From positions 5,466,001-5,530,000 of the forward strand of contig CP114500.1 in NCBI GenBank assembly GCA_027186245.1: a DNA stretch of 64,000 nucleotides, given 5' to 3'. Positions 1-12,059 of this stretch are shown one piece after another; within the stretch, counting starts at the first letter, position 1; each line of letters begins with the position of its first letter. The stretch comes from Coriaria nepalensis (taxonomy: Eukaryota; Streptophyta; Magnoliopsida; Cucurbitales; Coriariaceae). The notes under the pieces are model-generated. The model did not search any database, was not told the origin of the DNA, and worked only from the letters and a program-made list of their open reading frames with translations. The position numbers were made by a program, and so were the translations under genes.

Positions 1-2200
1 ATAACTCAGAGAATGTGGCAGCTATGATTCAATACTTCTCAAATGTTCTCACTAAACAGGCACGCTGGGAACCATCTACAGCATAGGGCAGGTGTTCATT
101 TTGTTTCCAGTCACTGGGTATTTTGCTGCAAGGTTATGAACTACAGAATGACTGACTTTAGAATTAGAGTATGCATTTAATTTCTTGTAAATATTCTGAA
201 AATAAAATTAATGCACTTCATAACAACCAGGACAAGGTCCCAAGATATGGAACCACGAGAAATAATCATATATCCAAGACAGTACAGCACTAAGAAACAT
301 TGAATAGGAGGCTCCATGAAAATGTCTCTCCAGTATTTAAGTAACTTTGTGGTCTGACATATAATTTTGTGAATCTCAGATGACACGCACTAATGTGGGC
401 ATTCAAGATAATAAATTTTCCTCAAATCCAATTCCTCTGCAGTAGCTTTAGCTCTAAGAAATCTCGCTGGAGATGATGGAAAAGCCCCTAGGCAGGAAAC
501 TTAGATAAATCTAATAACACCTCCCTGTTCGTTGGAAATCTGCAAAGTTACAGAAATGGGGGAACCCCAGTTTATCATAATTAAAAGAAAGGCAACCATA
601 AGCTTGTCAATGGAACTTGTCTACCCACAGTACATGGCAAAATCACAGGGTCCCTTTGGAGACACTTACTTTCTCTTTGGGGACACTCACAAGATAAAAT
701 CAAGAACATATGCCAAATAGAACTTCAGGCTCCCTTCGGGGACACTTGCTTTCTCTTTAATCCCCAAATTAGGTCCCAAAAGTCCACCTTGGGCTCGTAT
801 TCAGTATAGGCTCACAAAATGCAACTAAAATATATTATTCTAAACTCAGTTTCGTTAAACTTTTCTTCAATAAGTTTACCCAAAACGAGCCTCATACTTC
901 AGACTCAAATCTGATGGGACAGAAAATGTACAAGGAATGCAAAGCACGACGTATTAAAAAACCAATATTTAGTTTTTTTGTTTACAGAACACATGATTGA
1001 AACATACATTATTCACAATCAAAAGTATGTGAAATTCACACACTTCCAAGCCTACAACACAGTGTGTAGCATTTCAAAGAACATTTTATGAGAAGTTCAC
1101 AAATCCAGTCAAAGTTTCTCAAAATTTTCCAGCTGAATAACTAGATAAAACCATCATATTCAGCTTTAGAAGAAGATTGGTTTACTGCTAGAGCATATCA
1201 AGATCAAAGGTTAGTTGTTGAACGCCAGATGGCTCACAGGAAAATGTATGAGATTAAGGGTTATTAAATTTGCAATCGTTTGTACAGAATAATTTTTGGC
1301 TTTACTTTAACACTTTACCAAAAAGAGAACCTATAACCATTCCCTAAATTTGGCTCAAAGAAAGTAGACAAAATAAGATCATAACTATTCCCTCAACTGG
1401 GATAGAATCATCACACTCTTCTAAGATGAACTGCTCGAATTGTGTAAGTACATAAAGACAATTAATCTTTGAGACATAAAATGAAAGAGGAGCATTTTTT
1501 ATTCTAGGAGACGCTCACTTTTTCTTGGGTAATGTTAGGGTAGGGATTTAATGGAGAAAATAAAATCTCTCCATGTTAGTTCTCGAGCCTATAAATTGAG
1601 AGGCTTTGCTTGAGTTAAAGAGATGACAAAAATTATTTTATACTCTCCTCTCCCTCTCTCACATTCTCTCTGTTTCTAAAAGAAAAAGTTTTTGTTTGGT
1701 CTGAGAATTTTGGAGCAACACTTCAGCAGTTCGCCTTGGGTCCGATAGTTTACACGCAATCTATTGGAAGGTTTTGACCGTTGAATGTTGGGAGTCGATG
1801 CTCGTTAACCCGGAGCACTGAGAAAATAATTCTGAAAGGGGAACGGATTAGACTTAAGCACATAGAACTTTTCTTGCCTAGTTTTTCCGTTCTTTAATTA
1901 CTTGGTTTATTTTCTACTTTAATATTATGTTGATGATTTTTGGGTACTAATCGGTTTGTTTACTACGAGGTATTTCTTGTTATTTTTCGGGTTGGTTCGG
2001 ATTGTGTTCAAGGTGAAACGTGAATATTTGGGCTGCTGTCCAGGAATTTACCAAGCGATAAATCAAATCTTTTAAGCGGCTTGACGGTATTGGGTAATTG
2101 ATCTTAGGCAAGATCGATTTTCGGTATGGTTTTCTATGATATCTTCTTTTGGTTAGTGACTATATTATTGGTTGTTGTTATTATAGATCTTTGATTACTC
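1..2200. other. Unassigned AT-rich DNA
   Basis: No reading frame here looks like a protein I recognise. A short direct repeat is visible at about 647-757: a unit reading roughly GGGGACACTTGCTTTCTCTTT occurs two to three times with small changes. At 1540-1900 there is a stretch with a TATA-like CCTATAAATTGAGAGG, a CT-rich tract and G-rich sequence that resembles an LTR or a 5' leader, but no partner LTR was found. Confidence 0.4.
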
Positions 2201-2211
2201 ATTTATAACAG

Positions 2212-3416
2212 GTTATTTGATGAGGTGGACAAAGGAATTTAAGTTAATGTTGTTAGCTATAATATGATATTCAATGGTTTATGTAAAATTGGCAAGACTT
2301 CTATAGCTCTTAAGCTTTTTAAAAAGATTGAAGCCAGATGTTGTGATATATTCCACAATCATAGATAGCCTTTGTAAGGATATGCTGGTTTACGAGGCCA
2401 TAGATCTCTTCTCAAGAATGACCGATAAAGGTATTATGCCAGATGTTGTCACATACAGTTCTCTAATTCAAGGTTCATGCAATTTTGGCCAATGGAAGGA
2501 GGTTACAAGACTGTTAAATGAAATGGTCTCTAAGAAGATTAGTCCAAATGTGCAAATATTATCATGGTGGTTGATGGTCTTTGTAAAGAAGGGGTGATTT
2601 CAGAGGCGGAACAAGTGTTACAAGTGATGATTCAAAGAGGCATGAATCCCGAGATCGTCACTTATAGGGCTCTCATGGATGGGTATTGTTTGCGAGGTGA
2701 AGTGGACGATGTGCAAAAAGTGTTTGATTCGATGACTAACAACAGTTATTTGCCTGATGTATTCACTTATAGCATCTTAATGAATGGATATTGTAAAAGT
2801 AACAAAATAGATGAAGCCATGAAACTCTTGAAAGAGATGAGTCAGAAAACTTTGGCTCCAACTACAATCACTTACGGTTCTCTTAGTCAAGGACTATGTC
2901 TAGCTGGAAGGATTTTGGAAGCAAAAAAGTTTCTTATGGAGATGGAGAATCTGGGACAACCTCCAAATGTTACAATAGAAGAAATGGAAATCTTGATGAG
3001 GTATTGGTTTTAGTTGAAGAAAGGGGGCTTGGATCCTAATATTAAAATCTAGTGTTCTAATTGATGGCATGTGCAAATTTGGACGGCTCAAAGGTGCACA
3101 AGAGCTATTCTTTAATCTAACTGTCAAGGGGTTACAACCTGATGTTTGGACATATAACATAATGATTAATGACCTTTGTAAAGAAGGACTACTTAATGAA
3201 GCTCATGACTTGTTCAGGAGAATGGAAGAGAATGGTTGTGCGCCTAGTAGTACCACATATACTATTATACTGGGATTTCTTCGTAATGGTTCAAACTTTT
3301 TGATGAGATGATCAATGGGTTTCTCTGCTGATACATCCATTGCAACCATGATAATTGATCACGCATTTAAGAATGGAATAAAATCAATTATTCTGGGGAA
3401 TGCTCCTGAAGTTTGA
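2212..3416 (+). pseudogene. Decayed P-class PPR gene (restorer-of-fertility-like)
   Basis: PPR proteins bind organellar RNA through tandem 35-residue helical repeats. Here about eight repeats follow one another in three forward frames, with hallmarks such as PDVVTYSSLIQG, PEIVTYRALMDGYC, PDVFTYSILMNGYC and PDVWTYNIMINDLCKEG. The 35-residue spacing and the VTYxxLIxGxCKxG pattern are those of P-class, RFL-type proteins. The frame changes near 2330, 2560, 3000-3040 and 3296, and a stop lies at about 2240, so no continuous protein is encoded. The last open part ends at a TGA at 3414-3416. There is no start codon or targeting peptide, so the 5' part is missing or lies beyond a lost exon. Pseudogene status is well supported. 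The RFL assignment is inference from repeat style. Confidence 0.85.
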
Positions 3417-4519
3417 ATCAATGTTGATCGCTGTCTTCGGTCATTCCTATTCTAGTGCAACTTTGTGTTTGAGGTCTCGCCTGCTCTAAGCAAGTTAACA
3501 TGGTGAGTTTTTATTCAAGTTACTATCTCATCATTTCTACGTGACCCTATCTGTTCATTCCTGGATCCTAAAATTGACACTTGCTTTGTTTAAGTTCATT
3601 TCCAAGAGGCAAGGCGTGTATCTGTAGTTATGATCAGAGGCCTCTCGGACACGCATTGAAGGTGTTGAGCAGTCTAGAATGGATCTTGAAACTGTGGGTC
3701 GAGGAGTGCTTGGATCAAACCCTGATATTTCACAAGATTTATTGTTATAAAATGTATTTATATATGTGCGCATGTTGTAGAATCAGATTTTGATTGTTTC
3801 CTCTTGAATACAGATATATGATCAATTTATTTTTGTTTTTTTCTCCCACCATGCTAAGATATACTAGAATCACATCGCTGATAGTTTGGTCCCTGAATTC
3901 TTGAGGTTTGTTTATATTGCCAAGCTTCAATGCTGATGTTATTCTTTCTTCCTACAAGTTGTTTCTTCACTTCATGCTGTATAACAGAAACTCCGCAATT
4001 TATGAGGTACATGATGTGAGCAATTGAAGCGGGCACTGTTACAGAGTCCAAGTTCCGCGACTTACAGACATTACAAGACGAACAACTAGCAAGATATTCA
4101 AGAACTTAACAAGGCATAGAACTGACACAACTAGAAAGATGTCCCAGAAAGTCCTGAACTCAGAATTGATGCTTGACCATTGTAAGGTTGTAGGACCAGT
4201 AAAAGGACAGACCACCACTTCAAAGCTTATAGAGCTGTAATGGAACGTGTAAGGAAAGACAATGCAGGACCGAGAAAGGTAGCATATGGAAATGTCGGCG
4301 ATTTCGAGAGCTAATGACAATAGAAGAAAAGTCAGAGAGAAAAGAAGTAAACAAAACGAAAGTGTACCAACATCAGTTAACCATTCAATGCCAAACTCCC
4401 AAAATGACGGCAGTAATGAAAAGAACCACAAGTGTACAATCTCCCCCTGGCAGGAAAGATGACCTGCAATTAGTCCAAGCATTACTTCCAGACTAGATAT
4501 AAGTAGAGAAAATGTTTAG
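3417..4519. other. Intergenic, includes permease 3' flank
   Basis: No supported gene. The stretch just below 4520 is probably the 3' untranslated region of the permease gene on the minus strand. A long open frame on the minus strand at 4039-4482 has no recognisable domain and looks fortuitous. Confidence 0.4.
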
Positions 4520-5998
4520 CTACAACATAGGTCTAGGTTGTCCAGAAGCATACCTGGCTTTGTTCCTGAACTTGTAAATATAAGTCATTGCAGGAGGGAG
4601 AATGCCAAATAGAAAGCAGTTTGCATAAATCCCAGCAAACTCGAGAGCTCTAGAAAATGTCGAGTGGAAGAAAGTTGCAAGAAGAATTGGAAAGGCCAGT
4701 ACAACCAGCAAAATTACAACATTGGAAGACTCGAGCCCGTTCATGTTCGATTTCTTATCTCTTGACGAAAGATTATTACTTGCATGTTTTCCCTCTCCAT
4801 CCCCATTAGACCGAGAGCAATTTTTCTCTTCTAAACCAATGAGGGTCCCAAATATCAGGTCCGAAGTATCAACGAGCTGTTTTGGGAAGCTTACGGCATA
4901 TCCTATCAAGCTAGTTGCTAAAGCCGAGAAGGCAAATAATTGAACGGCAAAAAGAGCGGACCGATTAACGGACAACAATAGAGACATGGGGTCTTTGAGA
5001 TGGGGAGCAGTATCAGCCCCAGAAAGCCCCAAAACAATCAAATTCCATAACAAAACCGTTACTAGCGGAACAGCCCCACCTAACAATATTGCTTTACGAG
5101 CCTCATGTACACTATTCCCCGCAATTTTGCAGATGAAAGGAGTTATAACATGGAAGCCTAATGTCAACACCGTAACAGGAATAGCAGGCAGGATTGAAGA
5201 AAGGCTCCATGATGCAGTTTTTGTAAATGATACTAGTATGTTTTCTCTAGCAACAGATATGCCAATGGTTACAAGCACGGCCATAGCTATGAGCATGACA
5301 AAGCATAAAAGGCGGTTAGCCCCGTCAATGGCCTTGAAAGGGAAGAAAACAATGACTAATCCAATAGCGAAAGGAAACAAGGCGTTGGCTAGTACATGAT
5401 TAATCCATGGAAGCCACTGTTTCACAATGGAACCAATGCCTGAAACACAAGCTACTAGCAAGGAAAATGTCAAGGAAGCGTAGATTAGAGCAACAACGGC
5501 ACCGAATCGACTTCCAAAGGCTTTAATGGCAAGTCCAGTGAAACTCACCTCTTCAACCCCTTCTTCTTCCATTGCTGCATAGCTGAGCTCGGCCACTAGA
5601 ATGACAGAGGAGATAACATAGATCCAGGAAATGAGAATGGCAATAGAAGATGGAAGCGGGCCAGATTGAATGGTTGCAGCGGGTAAGCCCAGCATTCCCG
5701 GCCCGATTGCCGTGCCTATAATCAAACTAACAGCACCCATGAAGTTCTTTTGCCTGCTACTCTCTTGTGGAGCTGCTTGAGGTGTATGAAATTTGTTCTT
5801 GTCGGAACTAGGGGCCAAATTATTGTGAATAGTCGTGCTACTGCGCCTTCTTGTAATAATGGAAATAGCATTATTTCTATGCTTCTCTGAAGGGGAAAAT
5901 ATGTTCTTTTCTTGCAAAAGAGCAGGAAGGGGTTGATTGCCATGGTGATGAGGTTTTCTGCTAGCGTTGCTTGGAAGACGAATCTGAAGATGAAGCAT
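4520..5998 (-). CDS. Tryptophan/tyrosine permease-like amino acid transporter
   Basis: A 492-residue intronless frame for a polytopic membrane protein of the aromatic amino acid permease family (HAAAP; plant tyrosine-specific transport protein-like). Residues 1 to about 83 are polar, rich in S, R, N and H and poor in acidic residues, like a plastid transit peptide. Membrane segments start near residue 86 with the family signature GTAIGPGMLGLP at 95-106. About eleven hydrophobic segments follow, including the ELSYAAMEEEGVEEVSFTG region after TM2. A hydrophilic loop of about 35 residues (EEKNCSRSNGDGEGKH) lies before the last two segments. The expected role is proton-coupled uptake of aromatic amino acids, probably at the plastid envelope. 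The plastid location is inference. The frame is complete from ATG to TAG, with no sign of decay. Confidence 0.85.
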   Translation of the reverse strand: MLHLQIRLPSNASRKPHHHGNQPLPALLQEKNIFSPSEKHRNNAISIITRRRSSTTIHNNLAPSSDKNKFHTPQAAPQESSRQKNFMGAVSLIIGTAIGPGMLGLPAATIQSGPLPSSIAILISWIYVISSVILVAELSYAAMEEEGVEEVSFTGLAIKAFGSRFGAVVALIYASLTFSLLVACVSGIGSIVKQWLPWINHVLANALFPFAIGLVIVFFPFKAIDGANRLLCFVMLIAMAVLVTIGISVARENILVSFTKTASWSLSSILPAIPVTVLTLGFHVITPFICKIAGNSVHEARKAILLGGAVPLVTVLLWNLIVLGLSGADTAPHLKDPMSLLLSVNRSALFAVQLFAFSALATSLIGYAVSFPKQLVDTSDLIFGTLIGLEEKNCSRSNGDGEGKHASNNLSSRDKKSNMNGLESSNVVILLVVLAFPILLATFFHSTFSRALEFAGIYANCFLFGILPPAMTYIYKFRNKARYASGQPRPML

Positions 5999-6147
5999 GT
6001 CGGGATGGATTAATTAGGATATTAAATAAATAATAATAATAATAGAGATCTGTAAGAAATCTGCTTACGAAAATTATTTTGACTGATTAGAGCAAGAAGA
6101 CGTGAATCTGAGAAGTAGAAGTAAGAATCTTGATGCTGATTCTCAAC

Positions 6148-6171
6148 TGACGTTCACGTGATTCTCACGTG
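6148..6171. promoter_or_regulatory. Paired G-boxes upstream of permease gene
   Basis: Two perfect CACGTG palindromes lie at 6155-6160 and 6166-6171, 11 bases apart start to start, with a TGACGT just before them. They sit about 160-175 bases upstream of the permease ATG, which reads leftward. G-boxes bind bZIP and bHLH factors (light and ABA responses). Function here is inferred from position and pairing. Confidence 0.55.
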
Positions 6172-6393
6172 ATGGTGTGGAGTTTGGGAGTAGCACTTTT
6201 TCCGCCGTTTGATGGCTAACGATTTACTGTTATGCAATCTAGCATTAAAAAAATAATAAATAAATAAAAAAAAGAAAATCTAAATAAAACCTTATCAAAA
6301 TGTTTTCTTTTAACCCTATACTTTCCTAAATTATATTTTGATCCCATTACTTTAAATGAGTCATACATTCCACTTAGAAGCAAAGTACTGTTA

Positions 6394-9377
6394 ATGTATT
6401 CTGAAGCATATGTTCTTTTTACACATGATGACGCTCAAAGAGGCATTAATCTAGGGATACAATCAAATGATGTTGTTGCTTTCTACTCCAACAATTACAG
6501 ACCAAATAATCCTGTAAACAATCAAAATAACAAGTCTGCAATGGAGTATGAACACTATCATCTTGAAGGCCACAAGAAAGACTCATGCTTTAAAATCACT
6601 GCCTATCCACCATCAGCTAGCTCTAAATACAAAGGAAAGAGACCTTTCGTTCAAAAGTATCCCTCAACCAACTCTTCTGAAGTTACATCAACACCACAAA
6701 TCCAACCAGAAAAATACACCTTCCAATCCACCCTCCCAGCCATTCACCAATGACCAATACAAGCAGCACATTAACTTGCTTGCTCGTGAAAAGGATAGAT
6801 AGTAAACTTGTTGCAGGTACTTCCTACTGTCTCACTGGATCATATTCAAATGCTGATGTTAATTGGATTATTGACATGGGTGTCAGTCACCACATGACAT
6901 GCATATTCTCCAATTTACTTAATCCAATTGCTTACAATCAGAACGAGACTAGTTCCATATGCTTCAGACATTGGTTCAGCAAGATTAAATGACATTTTTC
7001 TTCTTCAGAATGTCCTATATGTACCAAACTTTCAATACAATATTGTATCCATTTCATCTCTAACCAGAACTAGTTTATATGTTGCCCTTTTCTACCCCAA
7101 ATTATGCTTGTTTCAGGAGCTTTCAACTGGTAAGATGCTGGGGATTGGTGAAGAATGGCATGGACTTTATTATCTCAAATTGGACACAAATATACCTTCC
7201 GTTCACACCATTCAATTCGGGTTCACAACCTCTCAAATAATCAATTCATCACCCAACTCTGCTTTACCAGTTTCACAGTGTAATGTTTCCAATAAGATGT
7301 CTATTTCTGATTCTAGAATTTGGCATAAGAGATTAGATCATTTGTCCTTTTCTAGGCTGTTTTTACTCCCTGAATTTTCTCTTCTTAAGTCTTCCAATAT
7401 TCTACATTGTCAAAGAAAACAAGAATTTCTTTTCCTCTCAGTCATTCAGCATCAAAATTCCCTTTTGAACTACTCCATATGGATACTTGGAGACCTTATA
7501 GAACACATAATCATAACAATACAAAGTATTTTCTAACCATTATAGATGACTATTCTAGGGGAACTTGGACTTACCTAATGACCTATAAACATGAATTTTT
7601 TTAATTAATCAAGTACTTTATAATCCTAATTCAAAACCAATTTTCCAAATACACAAAGAGAATTAGATCGGACAAATGGCATAGACTTTGTAAACTCCAA
7701 ATGCTCAACTCTGTTCACATCTCTAGGAATTGCCCATGAAACGTCTTGCCGCTATTCACCCCAACAATATCCTCGAAAGTCAATGACCATCATGTCTGAT
7801 GGGGAGATTATAACCGTTCCATTGCTATAAATTCGTCAACTCTAACATCTAATCCTTTTCGAAGCTCACTGGTCAGGTATCCTCTATGACAGAACATATC
7901 TTATGCTCCTGTTTCTCCACCTTACAAATAATTTATTTCCTCTATAACTAATGAGAGTGAGCCTATGTCATACAAAGAAGTCTCTAAAGATGCACAATGG
8001 AAGTTAGCCATTAATCAAGAGCTCGATGCTCTTAAACTAAATGATACATGGGACCTTTTGGATCTACCTCATGGCAAGATACCTATAGGGTGTAAATGAT
8101 TATAAAAGCACAAGGCTGATGGTTCAATCGAGTGTTTAAGACAAGGCTAGTGACCAAAGGGTACACATAACAAGAGGGAATATATTACCAGGAGACGTTT
8201 TCACCAGTTGCAAAAATGGTGACAGTCTGATCTGTTTTATCCTTGGCAACCATCAATGATTAGAGTTTGTTCCAAATGGACATTCACAATGCATTCTTGC
8301 AAAGAGATCTAGTCGAAGAAGTTTACATGCATCTCCTCCTGGTTTATCTAGCTCTCATAAAGGAAATGTTTGCAAGTTAAGGAAATCCTTATACGGACTA
8401 AAGCAGGTTTCTAGAAAATGGAACGAAAAGTTCACTTCATCCATTTTAGAAGCTGGCTTTATTCAGTCCAAGTCAGACTATAGCTTAAGGTCATACGACA
8501 ATCTTACTAGTCTTTGTGAATGATATTCTAATCACATGTAATAACCGCAGTTAATTGATGACCTAAAAACCTTTATGCATTTAAAGTTTCTTATGAAAGA
8601 TCTACGGTCTCTGCGTTATTTTCTTGGGATAGAGGTTGCTCGCTCCAAGCATGGATATTTGTTTAAATCAAAGAAAATATGTCCTGGAACTTCTCCATAA
8701 TAATGGTCTTTCGGATACCAAACCTGTTTCAACCCCAGTGGAGCTCCATGTTAAGCTTAAGAATTCTGATGATGACTCCAACTCTTCTTATCTAGTCTTA
8801 GATGATCCTCATGCTTATCAACGATTAATTGGTTGTCTAATTTACTTAACAATGACTAGACCTGATATCTCTTACTCAGTATAAGTCTTAAGTCAACTCA
8901 TGCACAGTCCCAAGTCCTCTCACCTATATGCAGCCCATCGTGTTCTACGATACTTAAAAAGGTGCCCTGGCCATGGTGTTTTTCTTGCTGCAAAATCATC
9001 TTTACAGCTTAAGGCATTTTGCGACAGTGATTAGACTTCATATCCATGGCTTCTCTGACCCATGAACTTTCCTAGCTCAAATAATTGTTCATTGATTTAG
9101 GTTCTCCAATTTATTCTCCAGTGATATTACATTGTGATAGTAAGGATGCGATTCACATAGCCTGAAACCCAATATATCATGAGTGTACAAAACACATCGA
9201 GTTTGATTGCCATGTGGTTAGAAATGAGTACAATCTGGTTTCCTCCAACTCGCTCACATTCCAACTAATGAGCAGCTTGTTGACAATTTTACTAAGGCAC
9301 TATATGTTGATCAATATGGTCACTTGTTAAACAAGCTTGGAGTTCTCAACATTTCCCAACCCCAAGCTTGAGAGGGG
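6394..9377 (+). mobile_element. 5'-truncated Ty1/copia retrotransposon (element A), internal region
   Basis: The domain order is that of copia. A gag tail comes first with a zinc-knuckle remnant (LEGHKKDSCFKI, about 6555-6600, first cysteines changed to tyrosine). Protease and GAG-pre-integrase sequence follows (DSRIWHKRLDHLSFSRL, about 7306). Next comes the integrase start (FLTIIDDYSRGTWTY, about 7530-7580), then reverse transcriptase and RNase H sequence from about 7960 to 9360. The frame shifts several times, and much of the integrase appears missing around 7600-7960. A purine run (TTGAGAGGGG, 9368-9377) precedes the 3' LTR, as a polypurine tract should. No 5' LTR or primer-binding site lies upstream, so the 5' end is lost. 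The element is clearly dead. Confidence 0.85.
7960..8884 (+). pseudogene. Reverse transcriptase region of copia element A, degenerate
   Basis: The start matches the copia RT entry block (WKLAINQELDALKLNDTWDL), followed by KIPIGCKW, the YGLKQ-type block (about 8390-8410) and the catalytic region, where the usual YVDD reads FVND near 8511-8522. The C-terminal part (YVLELLHNNGLSDTKPVSTP and GCLIYLTMTRPDISYSV) is open at 8636-8884. Stops and frame changes occur in between, and an active-site aspartate is lost, so no active enzyme can be made. Confidence 0.8.
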
Positions 9378-9469
9378 TATTGAGCGTACCATATCTTCGT
9401 ACATGCAGATTTACATGAACAACACGTCGTCATGCATAGCTCAGTGCCAGTTGGTTATGCATGTCATTC
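9378..9469 (+). repeat. 3' LTR of copia element A, left part
   Basis: This begins with TATTGAGCGTACC directly after the purine tract of element A, in the place of a TGTTGAGC-type LTR start. It runs to the CATTC motif where element B begins. The remainder of the LTR appears on the far side of element B from 15087. Confidence 0.6.
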
Positions 9470-9492
9470 TATTAAATTTTATTAAATTTTAT

Positions 9493-10133
9493 TGAATTTT
9501 ATTGATGGAGACTTGAAATACGGAATATATACGTTTTCTAAAAAAATGATATTTTCACATTCTTAAATTATTTATAAGTTACTGTGAAAATAATTTTCGG
9601 GATATGATAAGTCTTTTACAAAATTTCACACGCAATAGTGAAATTTTGTTCTAGAATATGTTCGATTTCTAATAGTATGAAAAAATAGGTAGAAGATGAT
9701 GTATATCTTTTCTACTGATTTCTCATATTTATAGACGAAATTAGCACAAACAGTCATACTCTTTGAAAAAATAATTAAACTATTTTAACGGTTATATATT
9801 TAAATTCTCGGAATTCAAACTTCAACGATAAATAACAATTTTAATTATTAAAACAGTAAACATTAAATCGGCCAACCATATAAAGTGTCAAGTGTGCCTA
9901 ATAAGCACCAAAAGCACCACACGCCCACGCCACATGTGCGCGTGTGGGTATGTAAGTCCCGATCAGACCTCAACCCTTATTTATTATTACAAATATTAAC
10001 TATTTGCAATCACTGATAAATTATTTGAAAACTTTCTTCATTTCCAATGTGGGATGCATTCATAAAGCATTTATAATATTTTTTGGGCTTGGGCCTTTAA
10101 CTCATTTCCCTTTAACTAATTAAAAGTCCAACA
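9493..10133 (-). repeat. 3' LTR of copia element B
   Basis: This aligns along its whole length with 14409-15086. It carries a TATA-like motif (CATATTTATAGAC, which is TATAAATATG on the minus strand) near 9724-9735. It lacks a stretch of about 20 bases present in the other LTR (TATTATTTCACGAAC near 14670). The outer edge is blurred by an AT-rich run at 9470-9492. Confidence 0.85.
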
Positions 10134-11303
10134 AACCTCCACTGGTTAAAGTGTAAAGGATAATTAACTTGTCAAAATCTTAAGACAGTGCATATGCATA
10201 TAATAAAATATCTTTCGATTTGAACTTTACCTTAGTATAAGTATCACAAAGTTCTGTCGAAATCTCAGATGGCTCAAAGCTTTGAATCAGTTATTCCTAT
10301 GTGACAAAATTGGTGATACCACACATAGACACTCACAGTTCATCTTTTGTATAGGTGAAGTTCTTTCAATATCTTTGTTACATTTAAGATACATATCATT
10401 CGTAGATTGAACATCATTAAGAGTTTGACAAACTCAACCCTCGACCGTAACAACTAGCATTATACATCTTCGATATGGCTCTATTAGTTTAGTGTTAAAA
10501 TACTATCCACTTATCAATAACTTATTTTTACTCTTCGAACTTAATACTAGTCATTTCTTAGTATTAAGTTAGGTTTCCATCATTGATGAATCTCTTAACT
10601 CAAGAGTTTCATTTCTATCCCTCTAGATGTAGACTTGACTAATTCTCTTGAAAGAGGTTTGGTAAAATGATCTTCCAAGTTTTCACTTGATCTCACATAT
10701 ATGATGACAATAATTTCACTTTAATTTAATTGTCTCACATAATCATGTCTAAGACTAATATGTCTTGACTTCCCATTATACACTCCGTTGTATGCTCGGG
10801 ATAAAGTGGCTTGATTATCATAATGTATAGATATAGCATATATTTATTTTGAAGTAAATGGAATATCTAAAAGATGATCTCTTATCCACTCATCCTCTTT
10901 CCCACTTGATGCTAAAGCAACGAAGTCGAACTCCATGTTTGAGTGGGTGATGCATATTTGTTTCTTGGAAACCCAAGAAACGGCACCACCTCCAAGTGTA
11001 AATTTCCAACCTGTAGTAGATTTGTTATCTCATACACTTGATATCTAGCTTGCATTTGTATATCCTTTGAGTATGGTTGGGAACTTTAAATAGTGGAGAC
11101 ATAGTTTCTTAGTTCTCTTAAGATAACCAAGAACTCTATCAATTGCCTTCCAATGCTCAACATTTAAATTACTAATAAATCTACTTAGGTTACTAACTGC
11201 AAATGTTATATCAGCTCTTTTGCATTGTCAAGCATATATGAGACTTCCTATACACTTCCATATTATAGTTGAGTCACTACTTTTCCCTTGTTCTCAACAA
11301 ATT

Positions 11304-11945
11304 TTATACTTGAATCAAATGAAGTGGTTGCCCTTTGATCTTTAGATGACTAAACTTATTAAGTACTTTCTCAATGTAATGAGATTGACTTAATATATAT
11401 CCTTCACAATTTTGCTTCACCTTGATACCTAAAGTAATATTCACTTGTCCAAGATCTTTCATATTGAACGTAGATGATATAAACCTTTTTGTTTCTATTA
11501 CACCCTTCATGTCATCACACAAGATTAACATGGCATCGACATAAAGACAAACAATTATGATACAACCATCACAAACTTTTGAGTATAGCCATCCATTTGA
11601 AAGAATGACAATGTCAAACTTTTCATGCCATTGTTCTGATGTTTGCTTTAAACCATATAATGATTTGACTAGTTTGCGTATTTTATATTCATTTCCTGGT
11701 AGAACAAGTGCATACATATCGAAATAATCAATACATTCCTTTTGTCTAAAACTTTTGGCTACTAATCTAGCCTTAAAGGTTTGAAGAGTGCTATTAATAT
11801 GATATTTTCTCTTAAATACCCACTTACACCCTATTGGTTTTGAACCGGGTCGCAAGTCAACTGTTTTCCAAGTGTGGTTAGATATAGTTAAATATATCTC
11901 ATTATTTACTGTCTCTTTCCAGAAGACAGAATCTTTAGAAGACAT
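11304..11945 (-). pseudogene. Reverse transcriptase fragment of copia element B
   Basis: A 213-residue open stretch begins with the RT entry block (FWKETVNNEIYLTISNHTWK, GCKWVFKRKY). It jumps from the FDMYALVLPG block straight to [10 protein letters not shown], so the segment that normally holds the first catalytic aspartate and the AFLNG motif is deleted. The YVDD box reads YVDA, losing a second catalytic residue. The QSHYIEKVLNKF block follows. Two independent lesions make catalytic activity implausible. Confidence 0.85.
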
Positions 11946-12059
11946 ATTTTTCTTATAAGTTTTTGGATCATCTTCAATTTGAAGAACTATAGGAATTTCC
12001 CTAATGAAATTTTCTCTATTACCTTCTACCAGGCAGAAAGTAAAGAGTTGAGAATCAAT

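Noticed and set aside
4039..4482. Minus-strand open frame of 147 codons with hydrophobic stretches
   Set aside because: No recognisable family. It lies in the likely 3' flank of the permease gene, and its composition reflects a biased strand.
4986..5399. Plus-strand open frame of 137 codons
   Set aside because: Antisense shadow of the permease coding sequence.
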